NCBI GenBank assembly: GCA_000231825.2
Contig: JH720347.1
Span: 248,001-312,000 of the forward strand
From: Tetrahymena elliotti 4EA
Taxonomy: Eukaryota > Ciliophora > Oligohymenophorea > Hymenostomatida > Tetrahymenidae
DNA: 64,000 nucleotides
Direction of reading: 5' to 3'
Shown: one piece after another, positions 12,348-26,162 of the stretch
Position numbering within the stretch: the first letter of the stretch is position 1
Layout: every line of letters begins with the position of its first letter
Notes under the pieces: model-generated
The model's input: only the letters and a program-made list of their open reading frames with translations
Databases searched by the model: none
Told to the model about the DNA's origin: nothing
Program-made: the position numbers and the translations under genes

Positions 12348-14694
12348 TCAAAAGAGGTATTAAGTTTTCCTTTTTATCTCTTGTTATTTTTATTATTTAG
12401 CATTTTTTTCTAGCTCTTCTTCTAATTGCACAAAACTTGTAATGGTATATAACTCAAATTAAGTGCAAGATTTTTACTTAGTAAATATTTAGTTTAGTTA
12501 TTAATGTTATTCATTGACTTGGGAATTATTTCTTGATGTTTGCTTTTATATATATCCTTTTATAGAATCATTATCGATTGGTGTGAAGAATGATGGCTAA
12601 AAATTAAAAGCACTGTTCTATGAAGGAATTATAGATTATGCATTAATTGATGATAAATTTATTTGGCTGCTTGATTAATTTAATTTCAATTAGCTTTTAT
12701 TTGAAATCTGATTTTAGCTTGCAGTCTTATTGTTTGAAATTGATATTTAACCCTTTGATGTTGATCTCTTTCTAATATGAGTATCCAAAGTGTATGTTTG
12801 GCTTCTATCCCTTTCTTTCTTGTCTTTTTAGAGCTATCTAAACTATTTAAATAAATAAAATTTTAAATTGATAAAGTTTTTTTGAATAATTTTTTTAAAT
12901 AAAATTATTTACATTTTAATTATTTTGTTCTGCATTAGATAAATTTGTAGTCTTTAAAGAATTCATATTACATGATTAAACAAGGCCAGAAGTCATTAAA
13001 TTTATTTAGGTATAATTTACATTATTTAAACAGTTAGTCGATTGCTGGTTTGTTTGAGGCAGTATTTTATTTGAAATTAAATTTTTTTATGAGTTAGGAA
13101 TAATTTAAGTTGTCTACTGGGCGTTTTTACTATTCATAAAATCAGTAGGCTGAACTTCAAATGATTTAATTTTATTTTATAATTAAGTAAAAGATGTATT
13201 TTGGCTATTTTGATTGCTTCTATTTAGTTTTTTTATCAATGCAATCCCATTTTACTATTGATAATTATTGTTAAATTGATTATTTTACTATTATTTTGGA
13301 GTTGCTTAAAGCTCATTTAAATAGTTATTCTTATTTTTACTTATGCTATTTCCCCTTGAGTTTTTATTTGAATTCTTAATTTTATTGTCTTAAACGTTTT
13401 CTTGGATTGTTAAATCAGCACTAAATAATTAGTGAGAATCACAGCTATTTATTTAGTTAGAGCTCTTTCTTGAATTTAAGTTGCTATTTATAAGTGAGAA
13501 TTAGTTAGAAGAGCATGCTTACTTTCCTCCTACACCTTTCAAAAAGAAACATAAATTTACTTTAGATGAATTGAGACTGTTGTTTGCATTAGTAGAAATT
13601 TCTATATTACTAACATTATTTGATTTTTCTTTTATCGAGCTTTAGTTTGTAGATTTATCTTAATTTTTTTTGTAGATTTTAGGGGTTGTTGTAGATATTT
13701 GATAATTATTTTTGTTAAAAGAAGAATTAGAAGAGGCATTATTTTGATGAAAATTTTATGAATACTTAGAGTACTAAGGAATATTCTTTCCTATGTTATA
13801 CTAGCCTTCATAAAATTATTAGTATTTAGTTGGTGTTGTAATTGTGGAGTCATTTTAATTCAAATCAGATTCACTACTTTCAGGAAACCCAAATAAATTA
13901 GAACCACAAACAACTTAATTCTCTGTTTGATCTTTAGATACTAATTTAATACTCTATTAGCTATTTTAAGAAGCTAAATTAATACCCTACCTTGGACTAA
14001 ATCTGGTTGAGTTAGATAGCTATGTAGCAGATGAATTTGTTATATATTATACTTTCCCTTGATTTATTTATTGGTTACTTATGATTTGCTGATTTTAGGC
14101 ACTTTTATTCAATAGATTTAAATCTAATTTACTGGATTGTAAAGCACTCTCTGACTAATTCTTCTCTCTTCTACTTGTTAATTATGGACTTTAATCTAAT
14201 TATTCTTAGGTTTCATATAAATTCAAGCAAATAGTTCTTATAGGCTTGACGGATCCTTGCTTTGAGTAAGATGAATTTGCATTCTAAGATGATATTAAAT
14301 TGTAGTTGCTACATTAATCTTTTATTCTATTTTTACTTGTATTGCTCATAGGTTGCTCAACATAATCTTCTTTAAGATAAGGATCAGTGAATCTTTTATG
14401 CATATTAATCCTATCTTAATGTTGAGTTTAATTATTTTGATGAGCTTTCATTTAAAAAATAGTGTTTCTTTTGCCTACATCCTTAATACCATTCTATAAA
14501 TATTTGAGATGAGAATTTTCAAAATTTTCAGGTTATTTTTTATGAAATCTTTTAATTAATGAGTAGCATTTGTTTTGAGGAGAGTAGCAATTATCTTTAC
14601 TATCTAGATCTCCTTTAGATTTATCCTTTTTTAGTGTTTAAAGCTACTTCTAATTTTTTGATTGCTATCTTGAGTGTGCAACACTTTAACTCAT
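12348..14694 (-). CDS. Asn/Gln/Ser-rich protein of unknown function, about 758 aa
   Basis: Two exons on the minus strand, 12913-14694 (594 codons, from ATG 14692-14694) and 12348-12842 (165 codons, to TGA), flanking a 70-nt GT...AG intron in phase 0. The start is the first ATG after an in-frame TGA near 14900. The protein begins MSQSVAHSRQQSKNQ, has basic patches near the N-terminus and long Asn/Gln/Ser tracts, and ends in a short charged helical region (VQLEELEKNAKQ). No domain, signal peptide or membrane segment is visible. Glutamine is mostly TAA/TAG-encoded. Composition resembles the protein at 2535-4208, but I see no clear sequence match between them. Confidence 0.75.
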
Positions 14695-16102
14695 CCAGAT
14701 ATTTTATTATTCTTAATTTAAAAATTAATTAAAGTAAATATCATTCTAAAATTCATAAATTTGAATAAATGAGCTTCTTTTTTCTTACTCTTTATTTCTT
14801 CTTTGTTAAATATGTTTTGATCTTTTATTGGCTGATAAAAATTTGGCAATTATTATTAAAACAGAACCAATAGATTATGAATTACTTCCAATTCTTCACT
14901 GAAAGAAGTTAAATATATCAAATAGATTTTTTCAATCTCACTGGAAACATTGTAAAGACTTAAAATTAAACTTGGAATTATGTATTAATATTTAATAAAA
15001 TAAACCATTTTTAAAATCTACTCAAAAATATTTTTCCAATTTTCTAAAATTCAAAATTCACTCCAGAAGAGTATATGTTTTGTACTTATCAGTTAAAGTT
15101 TATTAAGAGATCAATTTTGAATTTTGAAAAAAAAAACCAATTAAACAGTATTAATTTTATGAAAACTTCTTCAGAAATTTTTTAGATTTCTTTATCAATA
15201 ATTTTTGTTTGTGGCTATTAAAATTAGTGCATTTAAAACTCCTTAAAAAGAAAATTGTAATCATACAGAGCAATTTAGTGTGGGTTATAAGTGAGATCTA
15301 ATCAAACAGTACATATAAAAATAAGCCATAAAATTCTATCTATCTACTTATTGAGTAGGTTTTTTTACTTAAGCTTAAAAATATTTATGCTGATTAATAT
15401 TATCAATTTTTTAAGTCGTATTTGAAATAAAACAACAATTTAAAATAATTATTCAAAAGTTTTTTCTACATTAAAATAAACATTAAATAATTTCTACAGT
15501 TTTTTCTTTATTAAAAATATCCTAATCAAAATTAAAATGGTAATTTTTATTTACCATTTTCTAGTTTGTAAAACACTTAAATATAATCTTAAACATTTCT
15601 TTTAGATTTCATTCAATAGAAATCTCAACGTTTTTTAAAAAAGATTAATTGCAAAGGTATTTCACATTAAGGATAAAAATAAATATTTAAATAATTTCTA
15701 TCATCAAAGAATGAAACAAATGTGCAATGATAATTTCTATATTACTGCCTATGGAATTTAAATTTATTCTTAAATATTCTATCAAATCTCTATCTAAATA
15801 AAATTTAAATATTTGATAAAAAAAGATTAAAATTAATAAAAAAGTAATGATTTTTTTTGTAAAATAGAAAATATTTAATTAAAATTTTTATTTAATTTGT
15901 AGACAATTTTTGTAAAGAATTAATAAAAATCTAAATTTTTAAAAATGTATCATATTATTTGAGATTTTTAAATGAATAAGAACTAGTTTATTGAAAGAAT
16001 ATTTAATTGAAGTAAATATTTGAAAGACTATTAACTGTAGTTAATTATCAAAATTTCAAAAATAATAATAATTATTCATTATTAATACGTTAAATCTTTC
16101 AA
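14695..16102. other. Divergent intergenic region, 1.4 kb
   Basis: A/T-rich spacer between a minus-strand and a plus-strand gene start; it should contain both promoters. Short homopolymer-rich stretches only; no coding-like frame or RNA gene was recognised. Confidence 0.45.
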
Positions 16103-19004
16103 ATGAGTTTTGATTAAAATAACTAGAGAACTCTTGGATATCTCTATAAGTTTAGCATTTTAGTTGAAAAGGCTGTTATCAATATAGGAGTGCCTTGTAA
16201 GCTATGTGTTCTTATCAAAAGAGGTTATATATATTTTAGCTTTGATCTATTTTTCAATTATATTGTTGATTTATGATTTTAGGATAGCAAAAAATCAAGC
16301 TTTAGAATACGCCAGCAATTGATCCAGCTTAAAAAGGATGCTACTTTGATGAAATTATTGATTTAAAAACAAATGTTTATAGAGATTTATCAAATAACAC
16401 ATTTTGGGATAAAAAAGTAAATTAAAAAACCTATTTTCTGACATAAATTTATTTGAAGTACTTTTAATGTTTAGATTAGTTTTACTCTTGTGATTGAATC
16501 TTAAAATGGAAACAAATTAGCTGGTATAGCAAACTATAATTTAGCTACTTTTCTCAATTCAAACACTCAAAGTAATAGTACTTTACGCAAAATTCAGCCT
16601 GAAAATTTTAAATATAAATTATAATAGCTGCTTATGAAGTTCTAAAGCTCAATAAATGCCCTGATCCATCTGCAAAGCTATATCTAAAGTTTAGTTAAAG
16701 TCTAATTAAAGAATTAGGAGAAATTGATTCATAAAGGTAATTATTTAAAAAATAAATTGTTTTTAAATGTAAATAAATAAAAAAAATAAATTTAAATTAG
16801 TTCATAAATCAGTTTAATTTCAGATCAAGTTGATGATTTTCATGACATTACTTTCTAAAGTTCTTCAAATAAGAGTATTTTATCTGATAGATCTTAATAA
16901 AGCATTGATTTTAATCCTTCAAACCAGCCAAGTATGAAATTTGAAACAAGCTTTGGTTCTCAAAACTAAATAAATATGTAGTAGAATCAGCAAACATAAA
17001 TTTTAATGTCTTCCAATAATATCTAAAGAAATTATTCTAAAGAAAAAATGCAAAAGATAAATGATATTCAATAAGATAAACCACTCGAAAAGTAAATATA
17101 TTTATATATTATTATTTTAAATAAGCTTTTTTATATTTTAATAAAGGTGTTTATAATAAAATAACGAAAATTCTTTAGCTAATTAACAAAAAGCTTGTAT
17201 TAATTAAAATTAGAAATAAAATTTGGATTACAACAAATTTTCTATTTTAAGTGATGGATAGAAAGTTTTTATATTGGAATAACATGTCAAGACTATGATG
17301 TAAGACAAAGATTAATTAAAGCAGGAGGTTCTGCTGCTAAAATAAAGCTTATAATTGATAAATGAAAATTTTAAAATAGTAATTCTATTGAAATATATTA
17401 ATTAATAAAGCTGATTAAAATATAATAATAGAAAACAGAAGAATGTAATGAATATAAACAAAGATATGAAGATATTAAAAATTAAAGAGATGATATCAAG
17501 TTTAAATTAGATGAAGTAAAAAAAGAAACAGAAAAAATTGAAAACTAAGTTTTTGGTAAAATCGAGTTGATGAGAGAAGATTTCTGTAAACAACTTTAAG
17601 AGAAGTAAAGAGAAGTTGAATCTTATTAATCTCAGGTACTTAAACACACATCAAAAAACTTTTAAATAAATTCTTTTTATTTAAATTATTAATTCAATTA
17701 AAATAATTATTAAACTTTAAAAATTAGAATTAAAACTTGAATTCTAAAGTCAATGAACTTATTAATGATAATAAAACATGTAGTGAAAGAATCTTAAAAA
17801 ATGAAAGCATTATTAAATAACTTTAGGAGTAGTTAGATACTGTAAACTATTAGTCTACTTAAATAAATCATAGTAATAGCTCTAGTATTAATTAATTAAA
17901 CACAGAAATTGAAAGATTGTAATCACTATTAAAGCAGTCATAAGAAAATATTTAAAGGTTAGAATATAACAAAAAGAGGAAAGAAGAAGAAATTTCAAAT
18001 TTCGTTGCAGAAATTAAAGATTTAAAAGAAATAAACTCAAAACTTAAATAATAAGCAATAGTTTCGAATGATGAAATATGTAATTCTTACTTTTTATTTT
18101 GGTTTAAATGATTTCTTATGAATATTTTATAAAAAAGAATATTTGAGAAATAAAGTAGAGGAATTGAATAATAATAATATTGAATAAGATTAATTTGTCT
18201 CATTTTTAGATAAACCATCCTAAATTATTTAGTAAAATAACTAATCAATGAATATGAAGAGTTTTATTTCTAACACTTAAATCGAATTCCACAGCTGCAT
18301 AGTTTAAGATTTTGATGATTATCTTGAAAAAAGTGAACTATACTAAAATGCTAATTAAAAAAGTATGTTTTAAGAAATAAAATCAAAAAGCATATTATCT
18401 GAAGCGAAAGAAGAAAACTCGTTTGAAAAATAAATGAAAAAATATCAAACAGATAAAGAATAAGACACTTAGTGTATCCTCAAAGTTATCTAAAAAGAAT
18501 AGATTTCATAAAATGAATTAGAATTCCAAAATTCATAAAAAGTTGATTCAAAATAAAAATACTCTAATAGAAATGAAGATTAAAGAAATAAACTGACAGC
18601 TAAAACTCAAAATTCTGATAAACAAACATCAGAAGAAACTGTAAATATAATTTGGTTTTTCTAGAAGAGAAATTTATAATCTTTTCTTTTTAAATTTAAT
18701 TTTTCTTTTAGAAAAATTAAAGATTTTTTAGTTCGAATTAATTTTTTTAATAAATTTCTTACATTTGACAATCTTAATAAGTGTAAACAAATTAAATTTA
18801 TTTTTAAATTAGGGTAAATGGGAGAAAATCGATTAAGATAATGCATTTTTAAAGTAATAAATGCAAGTATTAAATTAAAAATTTGAAAAAATAGAGAACT
18901 AGCTAATTGAATCTAAAAAAGGCTTACATGATGCTCTTGCTTTAGCCTTGAAAGCTGGAGATTAAGAACTTGTTTTAAGATTATAAAATGCTATTAAATT
19001 ATGA
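16103..19004 (+). CDS. NT-C2 domain protein with long coiled coil
   Basis: Eight exons: 16103-16223, 16283-16416, 16475-16736, 16801-17091, 17147-17635, 17728-18079, 18138-18640, 18813-19004. The first three encode an N-terminal C2 (NT-C2, EEIG1/EHBP1-type) fold: YKFSILVEKAVINIGVP, then CYFDEIIDLKTNVYRD, FTLVIESQNGNKLAGI and CPDPSAKLYLKFSQSL. In other eukaryotes such domains bind membranes or act as scaffolds. A Ser/Gln-rich linker follows, then a long heptad-rich region (LKQEVLLLKQSLQLINENF, KLDEVKKETEKIENQVF) to the end, close to 781 aa. The frame breaks twice: near 16617-16625, and between 17366 and 17411. Each needs one extra base, most simply in an A or T run; with both, the exon total becomes divisible by three. 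Confidence 0.75.
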
Positions 19005-19284
19005 AAATATAATAAAAAAAACAGAAGTAGAAAGGGATATTATTTATTGTGAATGAATCAGATTAAGTTTATAGGAAATAAATATGAAAAGATATTAATT
19101 ATAATATATATAGTATTATTTATAGCTAATTAGTTAATTAGATTAAAATTTAATTAATTTATCAAAAATTGGCATAATATAACTGTTTATTTTAATAGTT
19201 TGGTTAATATTTTCTTTGATTAGTTCTTATTTTTTATTGAAAATTGTTATTGAATAAAATTTGTATTATTTGTGTTTTGGAGTA

Positions 19285-21241
19285 TCATTGCAATCTTTGT
19301 CTTTTAAGAAGAAGACATAAGTAAGCAATACCAGTATAAATAAAGTAAAGAGCTATCATTATTCCTACACAAGTCCATTTATTAATATCAAGACTAAGAT
19401 AATCAATAGGATTATATTTATAGTCAGTATCGGAAAATTCATTTTAAATCATTGCATCAAAGGCATACATAGTAGGAGTCATATATTATGCCCATCCAAT
19501 CCATGAAGGAAGATCTTTTCTATTCTTAAACACACCTCCGAAAAGAATTTGTGGTGCTATGAAAGTTAAGGAGAAGGCCATACCAACTTTTGCTTACTTA
19601 AATAAGGATCCAGCAAGAATACCAAAAGCATTACCTATGTTGGATTATAAAACTAAGACTAGCATAAAGAAAAAGAACTAATATGCTGTTTAAGAGAATC
19701 CAACCATCCAGTAGATAATGCAAGAATTAAAGCAAGCAAAAAATGAACATGAGATTATTTCTAGTAAGACTTTAGAAAGGAAATAAGACCATGCAGTGTA
19801 TAGATTTGATCCTTCTTCTTTAAGAAAAACTGGACGTTCTTGGACAAAAGTGATAACCTATGGATTCATGCTCTAAGCAAACATACCAAGATTAAAAATA
19901 TATAAAATTTTAGCTTTTTAGTAAGTGTCTTCATAAGTATCGGCATCACTAACTTACCAAAAGAGAATGCCTACAAACAATCCCATTGTGCAAATTTAAA
20001 TAAAACGTGTGTTGATCATAATTCTGTTTCTGCTTAGCTATTTCAACTATCTTTATATCAGCTTTTTAAGCATATAGAAACCACTTACTTTTTGCTATTA
20101 TTTTTTCTCATCTAATATGATTCTACTTTAAGTAACAATAGGTTATTAATGTGTGGCAAAAATAACTTGCATTTATTATTCAATTTCTGGTAAGATTCGA
20201 TGCTTACACTCAGTAATCATCTTTGAAATTTTATTTTTATCTTAACTACTCATTTGCGCCATTAAATAATCAGCAGGATTATTATAAACTGGACAAGGGA
20301 GTCCTATTGCTGAGAAATAATCTATTATCTACTCGCGAGGACCTTAATAAATAAACTGACCTTCAGCTAGCAAAGTGATCTTATCAAAAAGATTCCAAAT
20401 ATCAGAGGAAGGCTAGTGAATAGTAAAAACAATAGTTTTGTTGAATTGAATTGACAAATCCTTTAAGTTTTTTATGATAAGATATGAAGTAAAAGAGTCT
20501 AAACCACTTGTAGGTTCATCTAAAAATAGAACTTAAGGTTCTCCAAGTAATTCAAGACCAATAGAAACTCTCTTTCTTTCACCACCTATTTAAATTAAAA
20601 TAATATTTAGAAAAATATATTTTAATTATCAAAAAAAATTTACCAGAAATTCCTTTAGAGAGAATGTCACCTATCCTAGAGTTTTAACAGCGTCCTAAAT
20701 TCAATTACTTTATGATTTAATGTACTTTAAATTTCTTTTCTAATTCTGAACAAGTTAATCTTAAATCAGCAGCGAATTAAAAGTATTCTTTAACAGTAAG
20801 AGAAGGTAAAAGGTAGTCATCCTACATGACATAACCTGCAAATTTATTGAAAAATTGATATGTGTATTAGATACCATTGACTTTCACATTTCCATTTAAT
20901 TGCATTTCTTTGGTGTTTCTATTTTTAAATATTTATTTTTAGATAATGAATAAAATTAGAGTATATTTTTACTAAATTCTTTTTGCTAAAATGTTCAAAA
21001 AAGAGGTTTTGCCAGCTCCAGAGCTACCTAAGATGGCATTTAAACCTTTTCCAAAATACCCGCTTAGGTTATTTAAAATAACTCTTGAGTTTGAGTTAGA
21101 AGTAGTTAGCTCTGATTTATTTTTATTAGCAAACTTCTTTGAAGTATATATTAACTCTAATTTTTCAAATGTAAGAACTGCTTCTTAAGCATTTTGCGAT
21201 TATTCAATTATGTTGACTGCTTCTGTATTTAGAATATTCAT
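19285..21241 (-). CDS. ABCG-type half-transporter
   Basis: Exons 20973-21241, 20644-20918 and 19285-20585 (615 codons including TGA 19285-19287; 614 aa). The ATP-binding domain comes first, followed by the membrane domain, the ABCG (White/WBC) order. Walker A is LGSSGAGKTS. The signature ISGGERKRVS is split by the second intron between its two glycines. Walker B is VLFLDEPTSGLD and the H-loop TIHQPSSD. About six hydrophobic segments follow, including VLLEIISCSFFACFNSC and FFFMLVLVLQSNIGNAFG. Typical ABCG half-transporters are 600-700 aa and work as dimers to export lipids or xenobiotics. The start is the first ATG of the frame. No key residue is missing. The substrate cannot be told from sequence. 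Confidence 0.92.
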
Positions 21242-22962
21242 GATAAAGTTATTTTAAGAATTTTAGTTTCCTTTAGTATTTAATTTTAAAATTTATTAAT
21301 TATTAAAAAGTTATGAATTATTTTGTGAATTTGAGGGATTGTTGATTTTATCTATATTCTGATTAATTACCTTAACTTAATAAAATTACACAATTTTTTA
21401 CAAAAAATCAATATATTTTTTACCTAAAATTTTTATTAATTACTTAGAATGTAAAACACTTTTTATCTCGCATCTAATCTATACTGATGAGTTTACTCAA
21501 ATAATATGATTGGCCAATTTAAAATACAATTTTTTTAAATATTGTAAAAGATAAATATTATTTTCACAAATGAAGAAATCAAAAGAAAAATAAATAAAAT
21601 AATATTTTTAAAGAAAATAAAATTACTTATCTCAAGAATTAGTGTTTGATTCTATTTTAAGTTACTCTATGAAAAGTATTCAAATTTTTTTTGACTAAAT
21701 AAGCTAACCTTTTACTAAAACAAGTTAGAAATAATGCCCTTTAAACTAGCCAAAATAGTAATATTTTCTTTTTAAAAAGTACAATAAAAATTTTATCTTC
21801 CAAAAAAAGCTGTAACTTATTGTAAATTAGTTATATCATAATATGATTTTTAACAAAAGATAGACAATTAGAATGATAAAAAGTAGAAACCGGTTATTTA
21901 CTTATTAAATAAAAATATTACTAATAATAGAAGATTATTACTCTGAAAAGTACTCTTAAATTATTAAATATAAATTTTTTGTCTATCTCAAATAAAAAAC
22001 AAAAATTTACCATTAAATTTTCTATTAGAAAAATTATGAAAAGATAATTTTTTTAATAGTTTTTCAGTCTTCGGAGTATAAAGTATTCTATTATTTAAAA
22101 GATAAAAGATATTTTTTTTAAAGAATCAATAAAAATATAGGCCTGCAAAAATTATTTATCTTACTTGCTTATTAAATATGATCAATTATGTAAAATGGTT
22201 ATAGATTAATTAAATATTATCTATTTTATATGAAATAAACAAAAAATTAAGCAAATTTGTTTTTAAAATATGAAAAAATTTGTCTATTTTATTCATCAAT
22301 TTTTCAATTTAGATTTGATAATAAATAACCTAAAGTAATTTTAACTTTAAGTTTCTTTCATTACTAAATTAAAAGTAAAATTATTTTTTTAATATAATTA
22401 AATTTTCACTAGAAAAATAGAGATATGTTTAGCCTTTCCTTATTTTTAAATATTAATTTGAAAGTGCTTCTTTTTTCCTTCTTTATACTTTGTGTTAAAA
22501 CTATTTGTTATTTAGGTTTAATACAATAATAATTTGAAATATTTTATGAGTTGAGTGGACAAAAAAAATACTACTTATGGAAAGTGAATTTTTATAAAAA
22601 TTGATTTCATTTTCTTTAAATTTTAGATTTACAAAATAAAATTAATTGATGTCGTTTTGAAATGACTACTCAATAGACATTTATTTTTTTTATAAAACAA
22701 TATATATTTATGAAAAGTGTTTCTATGTTTTGATTAATAATAGAATATTTAAATCTATTAAATTTTTTTGGAACTCAATTTTATTATTAATTCATGAGAG
22801 GAATAAGATTTTTGTTATCATTGATTATTCATAGAAATATATTTTATTTTTTAGTGGAATTGTAATTAATTCATTGAAAAAACTTAATTATTATATTAGT
22901 ATTTATTGCTGACCAACCTACATATCTAATCTTACTATTTAAATTTTAAGAAATAAGGAATG
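21242..22962. other. Intergenic region, 1.7 kb
   Basis: Very A/T-rich spacer between two minus-strand genes; contains the promoter of the ABCG gene and the 3' region of the GAF gene. No coding-like frame, RNA gene or clear repeat seen. Confidence 0.5.
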
Positions 22963-25900
22963 TCATTTCTTTTCTTTTGTTTCACATTTTAGCTTTACCA
23001 TCTTTATTGCATATGCAAGTAGAGACGAATAGTATCTAATTTGATTTTCCATTGAATGATCTATACCCATTATTGGAGTTGTTCCAAGGAGAAATTAATC
23101 TTTTTCTCTAGCTATTTTAGTTCTTTTTTTAAGAGGGACTTATAAGACTCCTAAACATTCAACTGTATTGTCATTTTCAATATTGATAAAAAGGGGTGTA
23201 GTATATGCAGGTAAAAGGGTATTGACATCTACAAAAGGATCATAATTAGTAGAACTTTACATAGAGTTTATTAAAATTGGTTTCATAGTTGTTATTGCTT
23301 CTCCAATAACACCTTTTTTGTAGCTGTATGCTTAATTTGCTACAAGCGAGTAGAAGGAAGAGAAATTTGCTTCTTTTTCTGTAGGCTATGCAATTTATTT
23401 AGTTTATCTTATTTAAGGAGCTTCTTTTACAAAATAAAATTTACAAATATCAACTCCAAACAATTCTTTGACCTAAGAATGAACTTTTTTTTCCAGAGAA
23501 ATGAGATTTTCTGATTCTAAACATTATAAGAAATAGTCAGTCAAATAGCCATTATACTTTAGTTGTATTTTTTATTCCCTATTAATTCTTATCTTTTTAA
23601 TCATTTAATTTAAATAGTTCGCACTTATAACACCATATAATTCCTCATCATAGCCAAATCCTTCTACTTTACTATTATCTGATATTTCTAAAACTCCAAC
23701 TACATCATCATCAATAATTATTGGTAAGCAAAAGGAAGATAAACAGTTAAACTGGGTAACCTACTAGCCTAATTATGAATTAACCATATTTTAAGAAGCT
23801 GTTTAAATAAGCTGATGAGACATATCTTCATCATTTTCTTTCATTTGTATATATAAGTATTTATTTGAAATCTGGTTTTTCATATTAATTGGTAGCTTTC
23901 CTCTAATAACATCTTAGAAAATACCTAGACAGAAATATCAAATTTAATTTAAAATTATTGAACTTTTTAGAATTTACCTTTTGCTGGAATACAATTTTAC
24001 TTTTTTTTCTCACTATCGTATGTGTATAAAATACCTGAAACAGATTCTATAATCCACAGCCTCACTACCTCGGATTTGAATAAATTTGGAAATTGCTAAG
24101 CAACATTTTATTAAATTTAAGTGAGATCTTCTAAATGATCAAATTCGTGAAGCAGTTTCACTATTTAAACAAACCTATTTGAGAAATCTCTATAAGAGAC
24201 AAACTAATTAGCCATTAGTGAAACCAATTTATTTCTTTTTTCCATATTCTTATTTCTGCTTATGTGAAAGGCAAAGTTATTTGATCCATGCTCTATGATA
24301 TCCATCTAAACAAAGTAAAAATAAAAAAAATTATTAAGGTTTGATATGAATTTAATTTAATTTAGAAGTTTGAAGACAAATTTTATTGCAAAGAAATAAG
24401 AAAAATAGAGAATAATTTTCTACTAGAATTTGAGAATATTCAAATTTTAAGCAATTAATTCTAAAATCAGTATCTGAAGGGATGATCAATCGTTTTAATG
24501 AATTCTGAGAGTTTTGCTCTTAAAATTATTATTTTTAATGATTTTATGCACTGTTTTCTTCTTGCTAAAGTTACTCAAGATCTTTTGCAGATATTTTTTT
24601 TTTCATACTCTCAACTTTTTGTGATAGAGTAGCTATTTTTTTATTTAATTTTTATTCATTTTCATTTAATCTTAAAATATCTATTTCTAAAGCTACATTA
24701 TCTTTTTTTAAGCTTTCATTATCTTTGACTAAATCTGAAAGAAGAATACGAAGGTTATGAAGTGAATTTTGCTAGTTACCACCAATTTATTAAATTTAAA
24801 CTTAATTTGTTGTGTTATTTGACTGTTGTTAATTATTTGTTCCCTTTGGCGTACCTACTAAATTAAGATTACTTGCTGAAGCTCTTTCGTTGGCATACTC
24901 AACAAAATTTGTCTCTAAAATTAATTCCAATCTCTTCTCTAACTATTTTATAGCCTTTTTATCTACCTTTATTTATTTTTCTTACTATAGAATTTTTCTG
25001 TTTAGTTTATTTATTTCTATTTCATTGTCTTTTTTGAGTTAAAGCAGCTTTCTATTTTCTAACTAAATGTGATGCAATTAAGTTTAAAAATTTTCTATTT
25101 GCATTTTGAAGAAAGAAATTTGCTCCTATTTTTCTTATTATTTAGAGTTTATAAGTGACAACTTTAGTTCATTCTTTGCTGATTCACTTAGTAGCTCAGT
25201 TAGCTGATGTACTATTTCCATGGGTTTTTTGAAATCTGCTTCTTTTTTTCCAGTGCTTCTCAATTCCTCTTCAAGTAATACCAGAGTTTGTAAAATTTAG
25301 TTCTTGATTTGCTCATAATCTTTACAAAAGTAAAAAAATTAAATTAGTTTATAAAAAATATGTAATTATTATAACAAAATTTAATAAAATTATAAGTAAG
25401 TAAGTAGTATTTACTTTGTTGCATTTTAAGATTTTGATTTTTTACTATTTCTAAGCTTTGCTTTTATGAATAAAATGAGTCAGACTAGTTAACTGAGTTG
25501 AGTTATCCACTGATTTAATTTTAATGCCATTTCGGTGTAGATAAATCACTATAAACTGGAGAGTTTAGCATGCTGTTAAGTTTTTGTTGTTAGTTTTTTA
25601 GATTTAAGTCACTTTTATTTCTTACGAGAGACTTATTAATTTCAGATTTACTTTTGTAATTTAAGTAGAAATCCCTTTTATCTTAACTAGTTTATGGTGT
25701 GTTTTTATATGACTAAAAGTAATAGTTGTTTTAGGGAAACTGCTGTATCCTACTTAAATTTTAAGGAATTAATAGCTTTTTAACTGCATTTTTATTTTAT
25801 AAGTTGATTGAGTTATTTCTTGAAATATTTAAGTTTTATTAACTAACGTTCTAATTTTTATTATAATCAGCTTAATCATTTAACTGGATCGAAGTGGCAC

Positions 25901-26162
25901 ACTGTTTTTATAAATTCAACTCCTATCCTTATTCGCATTCTTCTTGCTTTAATGTATTTAATTAATCCTTTTAAGTAGAGCTTGTTACTTCATTTTAGTT
26001 TGTAAAATTGGTAGCTCCATAATTTAATTGGCAAGAATTATTTTTTTAATTATTTTTAAATGTCTAACTTTTGTTTTTTTCTCTTGACTATAAAATGTTA
26101 TTCCTATCCAATATATCAGGGTAGTTTGAAGTGGGCTAAAACTTGTAAATTGAGTTATTCAT
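22963..26162 (-). CDS. Coiled-coil protein with two GAF-like domains, 977 aa
   Basis: Exons 25415-26162, 24424-25319, 23978-24305 and 22963-23924 in consistent phase (978 codons including TGA). The ATG at 26160-26162 is the first after an in-frame TGA near 26255. The first 250 residues are Asn/Gln/Ser-rich. The second exon is a long coiled coil (for example KLNKKIATLSQKVESMKKK). The C-terminal half carries two GAF-type regions. The first is around EVVRLWIIESVSGILYTYD and DDDVVGVLEISDNS; the second, around LFGVDICKFYF and KKGVIGEAITTMKP, ends with ECLGVLQVPLKK. GAF domains bind cyclic nucleotides or other small ligands, commonly in phosphodiesterases and cyclases, but no catalytic domain follows here. 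It may be a ligand-sensing scaffold; the ligand is unknown. Confidence 0.8.

Noticed and set aside
20991..21188. Plus-strand 65-codon frame
   Set aside because: Antisense of the Walker A exon of the ABCG gene.
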